From the NCBI GenBank assembly GCA_049973945.1, contig JBMFJH010000005.1:1-64000 (forward strand): a DNA stretch of 64,000 nt. The letters run 5' to 3'. The DNA comes from Acd1 sp049973945 (GTDB lineage Archaea; Thermoproteota; Thermoprotei_A; Sulfolobales; Sulfolobaceae). The notes below the pieces were generated by a model. It saw only the letters and a program-made list of their open reading frames with translations, was not told where the DNA came from and searched no databases. Each line of letters opens with the position of its first letter. Within the stretch, counting starts at the first letter, position 1. Below, piece by piece: positions 34,240-44,046 of the stretch. The position numbers and the translations under genes are program-made.

Positions 34240-34776
34240 CCTTCCTAAAACTGCGACGTCATTCAAGTTGTCGACTTCGACGAACTCGAGGAGAGGAAGA
34301 GAGCTATGGCCGTGGCGGCCAAGCTCGGGAACGACGCAGTCCTGCAAAGGGTGGTCGAGCTCCTCGCCGAGGACGTGCGAGACGAGGAGGCCTGCTCCGC
34401 CCTCTCCGACGGGATTAAGGCGGTGGTCATCGCGTGGGGGAGGTAGAGGGCCGTCGTGCTCTTCGTCCTCATGAGGGAGAAGTACGGGGCCGAGCTCTAC
34501 CAGATCCGCGACGACCTGGTGATCGCGGTGGACAAGGTGAAGCTCAACGAGTTCCTCAAGAACGAGGGCGTCTTCATCGTGGTCGACAAGAAGAGGGTGA
34601 AGTTCGTGAGCGAGGTAGAGCTGGACGGCTCCACGATACCGGTCCTGATACAGGAGGAGCCCCTCAACTTCATCTACGACCTGATGTACGTGGACAGGGA
34701 AGACCACATGGCGTTGTGCAGCCCCAACCTCATCCAGGCGGGCCTGCGGGCGCACGCGCAGTCGTCTAAGCGTTAG
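34240..34776 (+). pseudogene. Broken paralogue of the 184-aa protein at 26.5 kb
   Basis: Translation in the family frame gives LEERKRAMAVAAKLGND, then VRDEEACSALSDGIKAVVI, then a TAG at 34444-34446, then VLFVLMREKYGAELY and LNEFLKNEGVFIVVDKKRV to the end at 34776. Identity to the 26.5-kb protein is high on both sides of the stop. The family frame also lacks a start codon: a TAA precedes it and the nearest ATG (34229) is in another frame. At least two lesions therefore exist. Confidence 0.75.
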
Positions 34777-35111
34777 GGTAGCCGAGCGCCGCGATAAATT
34801 ACCCTCTCCTTCGCCCCTCCTCCTCGAGGCGACGGTAGCTGGGACAGGGGGCTCGCCCTAGGAGCTGGGGTAAGGTGGCGGGACTAAAAATGCGTGAATC
34901 GAGTTAGCCGTATCCCCACCCGCGACGCTACGGTGGGGGGAAGCGTCTGTCGGTACGGCAGTCCCGACCTCCCAAGTCTGGAAGGGTGCGTGAGGGACTG
35001 CCGTCGCAACGTTTTACTTCCGCGTTCAATGAACCCGGCGGAGAGTCCCTGGACGCGGGGAGATAGAAGCGCGGGACGTCCGCGACGCGGAGGGCCACCT
35101 CTCAGGGAACC
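34777..35111. other. Gene-free stretch
   Basis: GC-rich DNA with no coding-like frame that I can support. Confidence 0.45.
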
Positions 35112-35342
35112 TCAGTCCAACCCGCTCAACTTCCTTATTAAGGCGTCCCTGCTGACCCTCCCAGTCGCCCTTAGCCGGGCCTCCGCCCTCAGTGCTGCGG
35201 TCGTTTCGGTCGGTCGACTCCACATGCTAAGCACCCACAACACGCTGTTGGGGTCGGTGACGGCCTTGACTTTGAACTCGCGGTTCATCAGGACTATCAT
35301 GTAGCAGTCCTTCACGCCGTCGACGTACCTGATACAAACCAT
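35112..35342 (-). CDS. Small hypothetical protein (76 aa)
   Basis: Reads MVCIRYVDGVKDCYMIVLMN and continues with a charged helical end (ALRAEARLRATGRVSRDALI). The N-terminal two thirds have plausible codon use. I recognise no family. It lies in a run of unknown small genes from 34 to 39 kb. ATG at 35342. Confidence 0.4.
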   Translation of the reverse strand: MVCIRYVDGVKDCYMIVLMNREFKVKAVTDPNSVLWVLSMWSRPTETTAALRAEARLRATGRVSRDALIRKLSGLD

Positions 35343-35389
35343 CGTGCTTGTCGCGGAGATCTTTTACGTTTCGACGCCGTCTATGTCGC

Positions 35390-35614
35390 TCAACGGCCTG
35401 AACGGGTCGAATATATCATCGGCATCGTCTTACCGCAGTTCTTCACGATGCAGTTGATCACGACGAGCTTGACCGTCTTGTCCAGGTCGTTCCTGTGCAA
35501 CAGCCTCAGCAGGGCCTGTGGCTCGTCTGACTCGTCGCTGTTGTCGCCCAGGGCTTCGGTTATGATCCTGATGAAGTCGGAGGGCGAGACCGACTGGCCC
35601 TGCACCACGATCAA
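35390..35614 (-). CDS. Small hypothetical protein, coupled to the upstream gene
   Basis: This 74-aa product starts at TTG 35614, which overlaps the TGA of the upstream gene (TTGA), an arrangement typical of translational coupling. The sequence has helices and a strand KTVKLVVINCIVKNCGK. No family recognised. Codon use is normal for the window until the last few residues, where the end may be altered. Confidence 0.5.
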   Translation of the reverse strand: MIVVQGQSVSPSDFIRIITEALGDNSDESDEPQALLRLLHRNDLDKTVKLVVINCIVKNCGKTMPMIYSTRSGR

Positions 35615-36057
35615 CCACCTGGTTGAGGTTTGACTTCAGCGGTCTCGGCCTCTTCCTGGCTCGGTGGCTTAATCTTGACGGAGAAGCAGATGGGGAAGCC
35701 TGGGACTTCGTTGATGTCGTCTGGGTTCACGTTGATTTCGGTGGCGTGCTTAATCAGTTTCGCCCTCATTTTCGCCACGAGTTCACAGAACTTGGTCTCG
35801 GGAACACGACACACTGACGTCGCTATATACGCGTCTATCGACGATGCAATGATGCCAGATATGACGATATCTTTCATTTCCTCTGGGATGTATATTTGAA
35901 TCTTGTCCCTCTCGTTGACGAACTTTACCACGCCGTTCTCGTCAACGACATAATATTCACTCGGTGGCACTGCGTTAAGGCATTTGACGAGGTATTCCAT
36001 GACGGGTTCTGGTATAATTATCCTATCGTCTTCCTTGCCAAGAACGTAGTACTTCAT
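35611..36057 (-). CDS. Hypothetical protein (148 aa)
   Basis: I do not recognise a family. The product opens MKYYVLGKEDDRIIIPEPVM, has the strand pair EYYVVDENGVVKFVN and a helix with isoleucines (IVISGIIASSIDAYIATSV), and ends in a Pro/Glu-rich tail. The VVDxxxVxFVN element recalls VVDQKRVRFVN in the 184-aa protein at 26.5 kb, so the two may be distant relatives. ATG at 36057. Lower GC than its neighbours. Confidence 0.55.
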   Translation of the reverse strand: MKYYVLGKEDDRIIIPEPVMEYLVKCLNAVPPSEYYVVDENGVVKFVNERDKIQIYIPEEMKDIVISGIIASSIDAYIATSVCRVPETKFCELVAKMRAKLIKHATEINVNPDDINEVPGFPICFSVKIKPPSQEEAETAEVKPQPGG

Positions 36058-36100
36058 AGATATCCCCTAATCCCCCATCTTGACTGATAATAAGCTTTAC

Positions 36101-36247
36101 GTGAGTTTGACACTGGTCATCGGTTCCCTTTACAACGGTACGCGACCCAGGCTGGTGGCCACGAACCTCACCGAAAGGATAAAACTCTTCAAGGTGGCGA
36201 TCTTCCTGAACCTAGAGCCCTGCAAGAGCCTATCCGAGCGTAGGTAG
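36101..36247 (+). CDS. Doubtful 48-aa frame or gene fragment
   Basis: A GTG at 36101 opens a short frame with genuine-looking codon use (VIGSLYNGTRPRLVATNLTE), then stops at a TAG while coding-like sequence fades. It resembles the tail of an ATPase domain but is too short to assign. Divergent from the 148-aa gene. Confidence 0.2.
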   Translation: MSLTLVIGSLYNGTRPRLVATNLTERIKLFKVAIFLNLEPCKSLSERR

Positions 36248-36393
36248 CGGGCCTCCAGGCTCGCAAATACCGGATGCCAAGCAAGCTCAGAGACTTCGTG
36301 AACGGGTGAGGGTCATACGCTAACCGACGCCGGGGCCTTTGCTCCGACCGAAGAGGTTTGCGAGATGATTTGGAAAATCTGACCCCCGCCCGA

Positions 36394-36726
36394 TCACGAG
36401 TAGGGGCAGATCGTCCCGTACAGGCACGACTTGCAGAAGGGGTTCCTCTCTTCCTCGACCTCCTCCAGGAGGCTCGACAGGTAATCCAGCGCGCCGGCGT
36501 TGGGTATCACCAGATCGCCTACGTCTTCGCCCGGCGTGGTCGGGACTATCAGGGTCGCGCGGCTCTCCTCCCCCCTCATGCACATGTAAGCGATGATCAC
36601 GGCCCTCCCGTAGATGTGCCTCAGGCTCCGCCTGCTTATCGTCGATTCGACGACCAGGTTCCCCACGACCGAGTCTGGGATCCCCACCACCCCCACCCAC
36701 TCGCCGGCTAAGAAGTAGACTTCCAT
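36394..36726 (-). CDS. Hypothetical protein with C-terminal cysteine motif (110 aa)
   Basis: The product starts MEVYFLAGEWVGVVGIPDSV, has a beta-rich middle, a helix ALDYLSSLLEEVEEERN and ends with FCKSCLYGTICPYS, three cysteines that could bind a metal or Fe-S cluster, as in SPASM or Cas4-like tails. Its first residues (Mx[VY]Yx... IP[DE]xV) resemble those of the 148-aa protein nearby. No family recognised. ATG at 36726. Confidence 0.5.
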   Translation of the reverse strand: MEVYFLAGEWVGVVGIPDSVVGNLVVESTISRRSLRHIYGRAVIIAYMCMRGEESRATLIVPTTPGEDVGDLVIPNAGALDYLSSLLEEVEEERNPFCKSCLYGTICPYS

Positions 36727-37099
36727 CCTCAGACCAGCAGTGGCGTGAGGCCCCGAGGGGAGCTCGGTGACCGCCGGGCTTGCGACAAAGCGGTTGGGGG
36801 ACTGGGTCTTCGAACGTTCAGGGTGCGAGTTGAAGGGGAAGCCTCGGATAACGGCGAGAAGTACGGCGACTACCGGTCGCCGGTGTTACCCGTCGGGGGG
36901 CCGAGGTTTCGCGGAGCGGCTCATAGCTCGCCCCTCGACAGTCCGCCTGGGTCGGGCTTGCATTGCGGCCGAACCGGCTAAGGACTCGTCGAACGCTGAC
37001 GGAGGGGAGGCTCCTCGGAGGGCCATAGCGGTCGTAGCGGCGCAACCGGGCCTAAAAAACCCGCCGCTACGCTTAAATCCCGTCTCGGGACTTCACCTC

Positions 37100-37354
37100 G
37101 TGGGCGACGAGGACGTCCTTTTCTTCCTCGAGATGACCGAGCTGCTCGGCCTGGACTGCGTCGATCAAGAGGAGTTCAACAGGGTGTCGCTCACCGAGAA
37201 CCTGGACTTGTACGTCCAAAGGTTGAAGCTCCTCTGCTCGAAAGGGTTGTACGACCAGGTGAGGAACGTCAGGGCCCTGAAGAACTGCGACCCCGAGGAG
37301 GTCTGCAACGCGGTGCTGGGGGCGAGGGAGAAGTTCGGCTGGCTGTTCGAGTAA
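37100..37354 (+). CDS. Small helical hypothetical protein (84 aa)
   Basis: From GTG 37100 the product is almost entirely helical and acidic (DEDVLFFLEMTELLGLDCVD, later DPEEVCNAVLGAREKFGW). A TATA-like CTTAAATCC centred 26 bp upstream supports this start; the longer frame upstream has atypical codon use and is ignored. Family unknown. Confidence 0.55.
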   Translation: MGDEDVLFFLEMTELLGLDCVDQEEFNRVSLTENLDLYVQRLKLLCSKGLYDQVRNVRALKNCDPEEVCNAVLGAREKFGWLFE

Positions 37355-37508
37355 GGCCCTCCGCCGACTCCACAGCGATCGACGCGAGCTACCCAGAGAA
37401 CTTCAGCAGCGACGAGGCTAGCCCTACTTCCTTACCCGCGTCCGCGGTGTTCTCGAACAACCCCGGCCGAAGCCCAGTCAACGATTTAATTGCCAAATCA
37501 AATTAATA

Positions 37509-37880
37509 GTGCCCATGCGCATCCTCACCTTCGACATCCAGGACGGACTCCAGCCCCCGCCAGGAGCGGGGGAGGTCTTGGTCGAGACGATCGGGTCGAT
37601 AATGGAGTTCTCCGGCGCGGACGTGATGGCCGTGATCGAAGTGGTGCCCAGGGGTAAGGGCGAGTACGACACGGTAGTCCGCCTCAACGACGACGAAGCG
37701 AACGACCTAGTCCAGGAGGTGAGGCTCGCCGTGACGGCCCTGGGGGAGGACTTGGTCGACGTCCTTATGGACTACCCCGACCCGGAGGACAGGTACGCGG
37801 CGGTAGTGATCCTGCACAACAGGAGGCCCTTCATCGTAATATTGGGGAAGCGACAGACGATGTGCCCGCGCACGAACTGA
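37509..37880 (+). CDS. Hypothetical alpha/beta protein (123 aa)
   Basis: The product reads MRILTFDIQDGLQPPPGAGE, then a helix, then strands VIEVVPRGKGEYDTVVRLND and RYAAVVILHNRRPFIVILGK. GTG at 37509 or ATG at 37515 can start it; a TATA-like GATTTAATT lies about 25 bp before. Codon use is that of a real gene. I do not recognise a family, but the compact alternating fold is like its small neighbours. Confidence 0.55.
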   Translation: MPMRILTFDIQDGLQPPPGAGEVLVETIGSIMEFSGADVMAVIEVVPRGKGEYDTVVRLNDDEANDLVQEVRLAVTALGEDLVDVLMDYPDPEDRYAAVVILHNRRPFIVILGKRQTMCPRTN

Positions 37881-38574
37881 GTTTACGCCTGGCTACCTGT
37901 GACGCTTAGATAGCCAAAGGCGCGCTCCTTCCCCCGTCGTTTCCCGCCCCAGTCCCTTTTTCCCGTTTTACCCTGGCCTTACCTGAGGGGACGTAGCTGA
38001 GACGCCTCATTTCTTGCTCGGACTTTCACCCTCGTATCTGGGGATCGACGTCACGTACCTTATTTCCACTGTCCGCGGGAGCTCATATCCTGCCGGGCCG
38101 ACGAAGAGCTACGCGTACCACACCGCTACGCGTACAAGGCCGTGAGGGCTTCCGTGACAGCTCGTCAGGAGTTGAAGGGTAAAACTGACCGAGGGCGTGG
38201 CGGTGGTTACTTCAGCTCCAGGATGGTAGAGGCGACGGGTGGACATTTACCGGAGTGAAAGGGTAATTGGGAAAAGGCGTTTGACAAAATTTCCAATTTT
38301 ATTATGAACATACAAAATATTCGTTTTCTTTCGTGCGAGTTTGTATAACTGGTCTCCTTTTACCCTTGCGGGGAGAGCGGCTTCCCGACCCTTCCAGACC
38401 CGCAGGGCTCCCGGTAGTCTTGCAAACGTTTACCTAAGCGAGAACTGAACGGTGAACTTTCCGTAGCACGGTTTTCCACCGCGTCCCGAACTGTTGGGAA
38501 ATCGTCCCAGGAAAGCGTAGGCCCGCCCCGCGATTAAAAAAGCGTAATTTAAACGCCCTCCGAGCCGACCCGGG
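37881..38574. other. Gene-free stretch, about 690 bp
   Basis: No supported gene. Contains a short AT-rich island at about 38285-38345 (TTTATTATGAAC) that could be a promoter remnant. No repeats or RNA genes seen. Confidence 0.45.
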
Positions 38575-39249
38575 CTAGTCCTCCCCCTCGAGGAAATCGG
38601 GTACGTCCACCCCGTGCAGCCTCGCGAAGTTCCCGACGCTACTGACGAACGCCTCGAACTCGCCGTCCTGCGCCACGGCGTCGAGCTGCCCGTTGACCAC
38701 TTGCCTGAACGCGAAGTAGTCCATGACCCTCTCGTTCCCGTTGGAGTCGTAAGTGTATATCGAGGTCCTGCCTCCCCCCTCCGAGAGGTACACCGAGACG
38801 TCGTAGTCCGGGAATTTGATCACCACGTCCGGCTCCTCCGCCTCGTAGTCGCTTACAGGTTCCACGTAGACCGTGTTCCCGCTGGCGAGGAGGAAGGCGT
38901 TTATGTAGAACTCGCGCAGTTCCCTGTAGACGCTCGAGAAGTAGTACATCACCCTCGAGTACACCTTCCCCCTGATGACGTCCAAGTCGAGGTCCCTGAT
39001 CCTGATCTCGGCGCCGCTTAACTCTGCGTACTTGACTCGAAGCGGCACCTTCCACTCCCCGATCACGAAGTCGTACAGGTTGTAGGCTATGTCGAACAGG
39101 TTGCCGTACCTCACTATCACTTCCTCCAGCGGAGTGTCCGAGGTCACGAGCAGGAAGCGGTTCTCCTTCCCGACTTCCTCGATGAGCTTGTCGACGAGAT
39201 CCTCGATGAAGACGATGAGCCTAGTCGTGTCCTTGTTTATCTTCACCAC
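38575..39249 (-). CDS. Hypothetical protein (224 aa)
   Basis: An acidic alpha/beta protein with no family I recognise. It starts MVKINKDTTRLIVFIEDLVD and contains ENRFLLVTSDTPLEEVIV, a long beta-rich middle (DVVIKFPDYDVSVYLSEGGG) and ends LEGED. Codon use is normal. Start GTG at 39249 with a TATA-like GCTTATACTC about 25 bp upstream. It is the last gene before CRISPR array 1 on its leader-distal side. Confidence 0.6.
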   Translation of the reverse strand: MVKINKDTTRLIVFIEDLVDKLIEEVGKENRFLLVTSDTPLEEVIVRYGNLFDIAYNLYDFVIGEWKVPLRVKYAELSGAEIRIRDLDLDVIRGKVYSRVMYYFSSVYRELREFYINAFLLASGNTVYVEPVSDYEAEEPDVVIKFPDYDVSVYLSEGGGRTSIYTYDSNGNERVMDYFAFRQVVNGQLDAVAQDGEFEAFVSSVGNFARLHGVDVPDFLEGED

Positions 39250-39358
39250 CCCGGTTCAGACGGCGGGGCGGAGTATAAGCTTTCCCCGCTTTTTCGTTCG
39301 GCGATGAAGCGGTGAAGGCAGGCCTTCGATGGGGGGGGGGGTGACTACTAACGCAGTT

Positions 39359-39380
39359 AAGCGGCTGTCCCCAGCCGCTT
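39359..39380. terminator. Perfect stem-loop at the leader-distal end of array 1
   Basis: AAGCGGCTG and CAGCCGCTT pair as a 9-bp stem around a 4-base loop. It lies just beyond the last degenerate repeat of array 1 in the direction of array transcription (leftward), so it could end or protect the pre-crRNA. No T-run follows, so an archaeal terminator is not proven. Confidence 0.35.
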
Positions 39381-39442
39381 GTCCGCTTTTATGGAGGGTT
39401 AAGACAGTCTACCCCTTGGTCTAACGTAGAGTCAGCATATAA

Positions 39443-41315
39443 CTTTCAATTTCATTGGGGATTAACGCAGGTGGTCGAATACCCCATTTCGACGTACTTG
39501 CTGAGGACTTTCAATTCCTTGAGGATTACCTATGTTATCATTACGTAGCATATCGGCGACCTGGTGTAACTTTCGTTCCGTGTATGAGGATTATGGGCAT
39601 TGTCTTCTCTCAGGCTTGTGAGCCCCCACTTGTCTTTCAATTCCATAGAGGATTATCTTAACGAATAGAAAGTTTTTAAAGTTATGGAAAGACACAAACT
39701 TTCAATTCCATAGAGGATTATCGGAACTCTGCGGCGATAACTGTTGGGATATTTGTGAGGAAGCTTTCAATTCCATAGAGGATTATCTTACAACAACGCA
39801 AAGGCGTACGACAAATACCAGATAAAGCTTTCAATTCCATAGAGGATTATCGTATGATGGCAGAACCCCTCTCCACATCGCTGTAATGCGTACTTTCAAT
39901 TCCATAGAGGATTATCCTTGAGGAAGTAAATTCCATCGCCAAGCACGTAGAGTTCTCTTTCAATTCCATAGAGGATTGTCATGGAGACAGTTAAAAAGAT
40001 ATCAAAATGGGTTGAGAGCGAACTTTCAATTCCATAGAGGATTATCGCTTGTCGGCGAAAAAGGCGTTCGAACTGACAAACAAGATACTTTCAATTCCAT
40101 AGAGGATTATCACGATGGTCAATTACTACGCGTCGCCGCAGTCAATTATCTTTCAATTCCATAGAGGATTATCAGTTTACGCCTTTCCAGTCTTTCACAT
40201 GCACATCAAGCACTTTCAATTCCATAGAGGATTATCCAAAGTCGAATATTCCCAAACCCATTAAAGAGATATCTATCTTTCAATTCCATAGAGGATTACC
40301 TCGAGCCCGCCAAGCTTCTGGTCGCGATGAAGATTGCGAGTACTTTCAATTCCATAGAGGATTACCTTGACGCCTACGCGATCCGCCACAGGCTCAACAG
40401 GAGCGCTTTCAATTCCATAGAGGATTATTGGTTCTTCGGCTGATAAGCAACAAGCATTGTCAGCACCCCTTTCAATTCCATAGAGGATTATCGTGTTAGA
40501 AACCCCTGCTGAAACCACCCAGGAAGGGGGGCTTTCAATTCCATAGAGGATTATCTTAAAGAACTCCACGGCGTGGACATCTCGGAAGTCTTAAATCTTT
40601 CAATTCCATAGAGGATTATCTTAGCCGTCCCTGTGTTGGCCCTCGTGGCGTCATCAGCCCTTTCAATTCCATAGAGGATTATCTCTATAGAAATGTAAGT
40701 TTTGCTCTTTTAGGAGGTCTTTCAATTCCATAGAGGATTATCCGATAACCGAGTACGCGAGTTCTTCGATGGCGTTGTAGTCCCTTTCAATTCCATAGAG
40801 GATTATCGGACACCGTGCTTCACGATGACGTACGGGACGCGTTCTGACTTTCAATTCCATAGAGGATTATCTTCCTTCCCTTTCCAAGCCAAGTCCCGCA
40901 AAGCTTAAAAACCTTTCAATTCCATAGAGGATTATTCCCTTTCCATCTTCCACAGGATGAGCTTGCCCACGATCGCTTTCAATTCCATAGAGGATTATCT
41001 CATAGGTCTGATAATCTTGACGGTTTGGCGTTTCCTCTTCTTTCAATTCCATAGAGGATTATCTATATAGATGCTGACGTGGAACTATATATTAGTTTGA
41101 AACTTTCAATTCCATAGAGGATTATCGGACATCGTTTATTACAATATTTGAAACAAAGTTGAATATCTTTCAATTCCATAGAGGATTATCAGTGCGGAGG
41201 ATGTGCGAAGCGGATGATACGTGCATCTACTTTCAATTCCATAGAGGATTATCCCTCCGCGACGATATACCTAGCGTACCACAGCAGTTCGCTTTCAATT
41301 CCATAGAGGATTATC
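39443..41315 (-). CRISPR. CRISPR array 1: 27 good plus 3 degenerate repeats
   Basis: The 24-base repeat reads CTTTCAATTCC…GGATTATC on the plus strand. In the crRNA sense it is GATAATCC…ATTGAAAG, giving the Sulfolobus 8-nt handle, so transcription runs leftward from a leader at the right end. The spacing is 62-66 bp, with spacers of about 38-42 bp. The three leftmost repeats (39443, 39508, 39570) keep the period but carry many changes, as expected at the old leader-distal end. Single-base variants occur at 39958-39981 and in the 40.28-40.41 kb repeats. It differs from arrays 2 and 3 by the dinucleotide at the repeat end (AT against TT after the first G). Confidence 0.97.
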
Positions 41316-41745
41316 TGAAAACTTATATACCTCCCCTCATCGCCCCTTGTTTTCTGTTTTTCAAGACGCTAGTGATTAAACCACGTTATAAGCCTTACGA
41401 GAATTTTTCCCAGTTCCTATCTGGAGTTCACTTGGCGAAAAGTTGTGAACTTATCGTGCTAAAGCCAATTTCCCGGCCGCCCCCGGGAAGCCCACGTGTT
41501 CTTGACAAAGAGAATGACTTGAGGAATGGACGCGGTCGGCAGGAACCCCGGCCTAACGCAAATTCCTCGCGGGACCCGGGAAGGGTCACGGGCCGAGCCC
41601 TTGAGCACGGCACGAACAACGCGGACGAACCAGCTTCACGCCCCGTTCGGGGGCCTCTAACGGCCCGAGGGCTTTCGCGCCGCCCCGCGACCTCCCTCAC
41701 CTCGCCCGTCTCCACCCTTCCCCGCCCGGCCTGGGAGAACTTTCG
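41316..41745 (-). promoter_or_regulatory. Leader of CRISPR array 1
   Basis: Read on the minus strand, it has a TATA box (TATATAAG, 41322-41329) exactly 6 bp before the first repeat. Upstream are short blocks shared with the other two leaders, such as the segments around CAATTTCCCGGC (about 41468) and TGGACGCGGTC (about 41527). It is clearly homologous to, but more diverged than, the leaders of arrays 2 and 3. Confidence 0.75.
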
Positions 41746-42858
41746 CCTCTCTTAATCTAGAAAAGGCGAGAGCTAGGGAGCCAACGATCTGCTACCCGGG
41801 CGTCGCGGGGCTATCCGCCTCTGAGGAGAGCGACGAGGTCGAGATCCCGACAATACGGGTTGCGACCCTGCAAAGACCTCCTCCCGGCGACTGCCCTCAT
41901 TCGAGAACATCCCTTCGCCCAACGCTCCTTCACGCCGCTTCGAGAGCCCCTCGCCCTGGGCCTGCACTTTGCCCCCGCGTCGACTACCAACGGAGCTCGG
42001 CCAAGGCGCGGCCGGAAGCGTCGCGGCTTTCGATCCTCCCCAGGCGACCAATGACAGCCCGCGGGACGTCGGGATGACGGCGCGGGTCGGATCCCTTTGG
42101 GCACCGACAGCCCAGGGGTGTCGTGCGCCTCTCTGCCCCCAGCTCGCCCACGAGTCCTTCTGGGCACCGTTAGGCCCCAAGCGCCTCTCATCCACCGAGC
42201 TGAGGAACCGCGCCGTCTGGGAGCCTCCACGCTCGTACCGCCGTCCCAGGGCGTCACGACCCGTTTACTCCCGCGCGGCCCTAGAACTCATTGGCCGGGA
42301 GAGCCTCCGACTGACGTCGGTGGGGCGGACAGGGCCGTTAGCCACTCCCTGTGTATCAAGACGGCCGGGAGAGCCTAATCTGCGTCCAGACGCCTGTCTA
42401 CCCGCTTTCAGTCCCACACGGACTCGTCAACGGTATCGCCGGCGCTCTTTCAGAGGCTGAGGTTCGTAGTACGGAGCGGCATGGCGTTTGGGGTCTACCC
42501 CAACGTAGGGCACACCAGGAGTGCATCTAGGAGGCCGTCTCTAACGGAAAGGGAACACCGGTTCCGAGAGGTAACGACGGGATACGACAGTGGGATGATG
42601 ACAGACGGAGAGGTCCCTTCACGTTTGTCGCGAGCCCCTACGACGGCTTCGGTCTACGCCGCGTTCTGCGGGGTCTGAGAGATGGGGGAACGGGGCAAGT
42701 CCTCCGCTTCCGGACGCCTTGAAACCGAATTTTTACGATATGCCAAGGAGCACGACGGTGAGGTCGCGGTGCCCCTCGCAAACGATCGTCCGGTCGGAGA
42801 GGGCGGGGAACCCCCACACCCAGTCGAACGGGACACGGAACAGAGAGGTTGTAGAAGT
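41746..42858. other. Gene-free stretch, about 1.1 kb
   Basis: Frames on both strands are open because of high GC, but codon use and amino-acid content (Arg, Pro, Ser, Gly) are not those of neighbouring genes. I support no gene here. Confidence 0.5.
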
Positions 42859-43182
42859 TCAGGGGTTGGCCCTGAGTAAGCCGAGCTCCGAGAGCAACTC
42901 GGAGGCCCTCCCGCCCAACTTCCCGCGCACCCCCCTCCTTATCAGGTTGAACATGTAGAGGGAAGCCTCTAGGATCGCCTCCTCGTCGTATTTATTTACC
43001 AGAGACAGGTACTCCTCGCAGTCGGCGACGTAACCGCTCGCCGGGCCGCGATAGGTGAGACGCCCGTCGACCTCGTAGAAGTCGTCTATGGGGATCCCCA
43101 AAGAAAGGGAGATTAAGAGAGCCTTCTCGTCAACCAGGCTCCTTTCGTTCTCCTTCACGCAGTTAAAGACCGCCGAAGCCAT
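42859..43182 (-). CDS. Hypothetical helical protein (107 aa)
   Basis: The product starts MASAVFNCVKENERSLVDEK, has a central strand DDFYEVDGRLTYRG, and a helical second half (DEEAILEASLYMFNLIRRGV). Codon use is that of a real gene. No family recognised. ATG at 43182, with GAAAAATTC about 25 bp upstream as possible TATA element. Confidence 0.55.
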   Translation of the reverse strand: MASAVFNCVKENERSLVDEKALLISLSLGIPIDDFYEVDGRLTYRGPASGYVADCEEYLSLVNKYDEEAILEASLYMFNLIRRGVRGKLGGRASELLSELGLLRANP

Positions 43183-44046
43183 TTCTTTTTGGGTGATCGC
43201 AGAATTTTTCCCCTCTCATCACAGTGTTCAGAAATCACAGGGAGTTAACCGAAGGTGAAAGTCCCGTCTCGGCCCGCGAAGGCGTACAGGGCTCCGGCGA
43301 CGCTTTACGCGGGTATCACGGGGTGAGGCACTTAAAAAGTGACGCGCGGCGCCCCTAGCAGGGGGTAGAGGCCCGAGTCGGAGGGAGGGGCCCCAAGGTT
43401 CACGGGCTCCTAAGTCCGGGAGACAGGGGGACGCCCCACGGTATTGGCCCCCACGGGGGAACCCGCCGTCAGCTCCCCTCTGGCCTCCTTCCAGGCCTCG
43501 CGCCTGACGCGGCCCGCTTCCGTCTCGCCCCGGGGGAAAAGGCCGCGGACGACCTGATGAGCGGGAGACCCCCGCGATCCCGCGAAGCCCCTTCCCGCTA
43601 CCCGGGTTACGCCAAGCGTTCTGCCGTCTGGCCGCTCGCGGAGGCTCCGGCCTTCCTCGGCTACCCCTAGCGATGGCCCCTGTTTTCCTCCCTCTCTCCT
43701 TCTCCCACCGCCTCGGGTCTCAAGGGGCTCGAGCGTCCCTCAAGGCGCCGGCATAGCTTTCGAGGCCTGTGCTATCGCGCCCAGATGCCCTACGTAACTC
43801 CAACCCGCGGGCGACGGGGACACCCTTTTCTTCCTCGGGACGGCGGAGCCGTTAGTGTTAGACCGCGTCGACCGAGAGAAGACGGAATCGACCTGACCGA
43901 GGGCCGGGTTTGCACGCGCAGAGGACGAAGGTACCGACCGTTGACATTACTGGAAGCCCAACCGCGGCAACTCCCTACTCGGCCTAGGGGCGCGAGCGAA
44001 AGCGGAACTACAGCAAACGTCGGGGGCGTTACGGACGCGACTTCTT
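43183..44046. other. Gene-free, very GC-rich stretch
   Basis: About 860 bp that is even richer in G and C than the rest. Open frames on both strands are unconvincing. No RNA gene recognised. Confidence 0.5.

Noticed and set aside
34444..34446. Second TAG inside a conserved gene taken as support for amber recoding
   Set aside because: That gene also lacks a start codon, and another pseudogene in the island is stopped by TAA, so decay is simpler.
39329..39338. Run of ten G beside array 1
   Set aside because: Notable but isolated; no gene spans it, so no phase variation can be argued.
40273..41755. Open frames through CRISPR arrays giving repeated ILYGIE or FQFHRGLS peptides
   Set aside because: They are translations of the repeats, whose period happens to stay open in places; not genes.
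41773..42460. Long frames on both strands between array 1 leader and 42.9 kb
   Set aside because: High GC keeps frames open; amino-acid content and codon use differ from genuine genes in the window.
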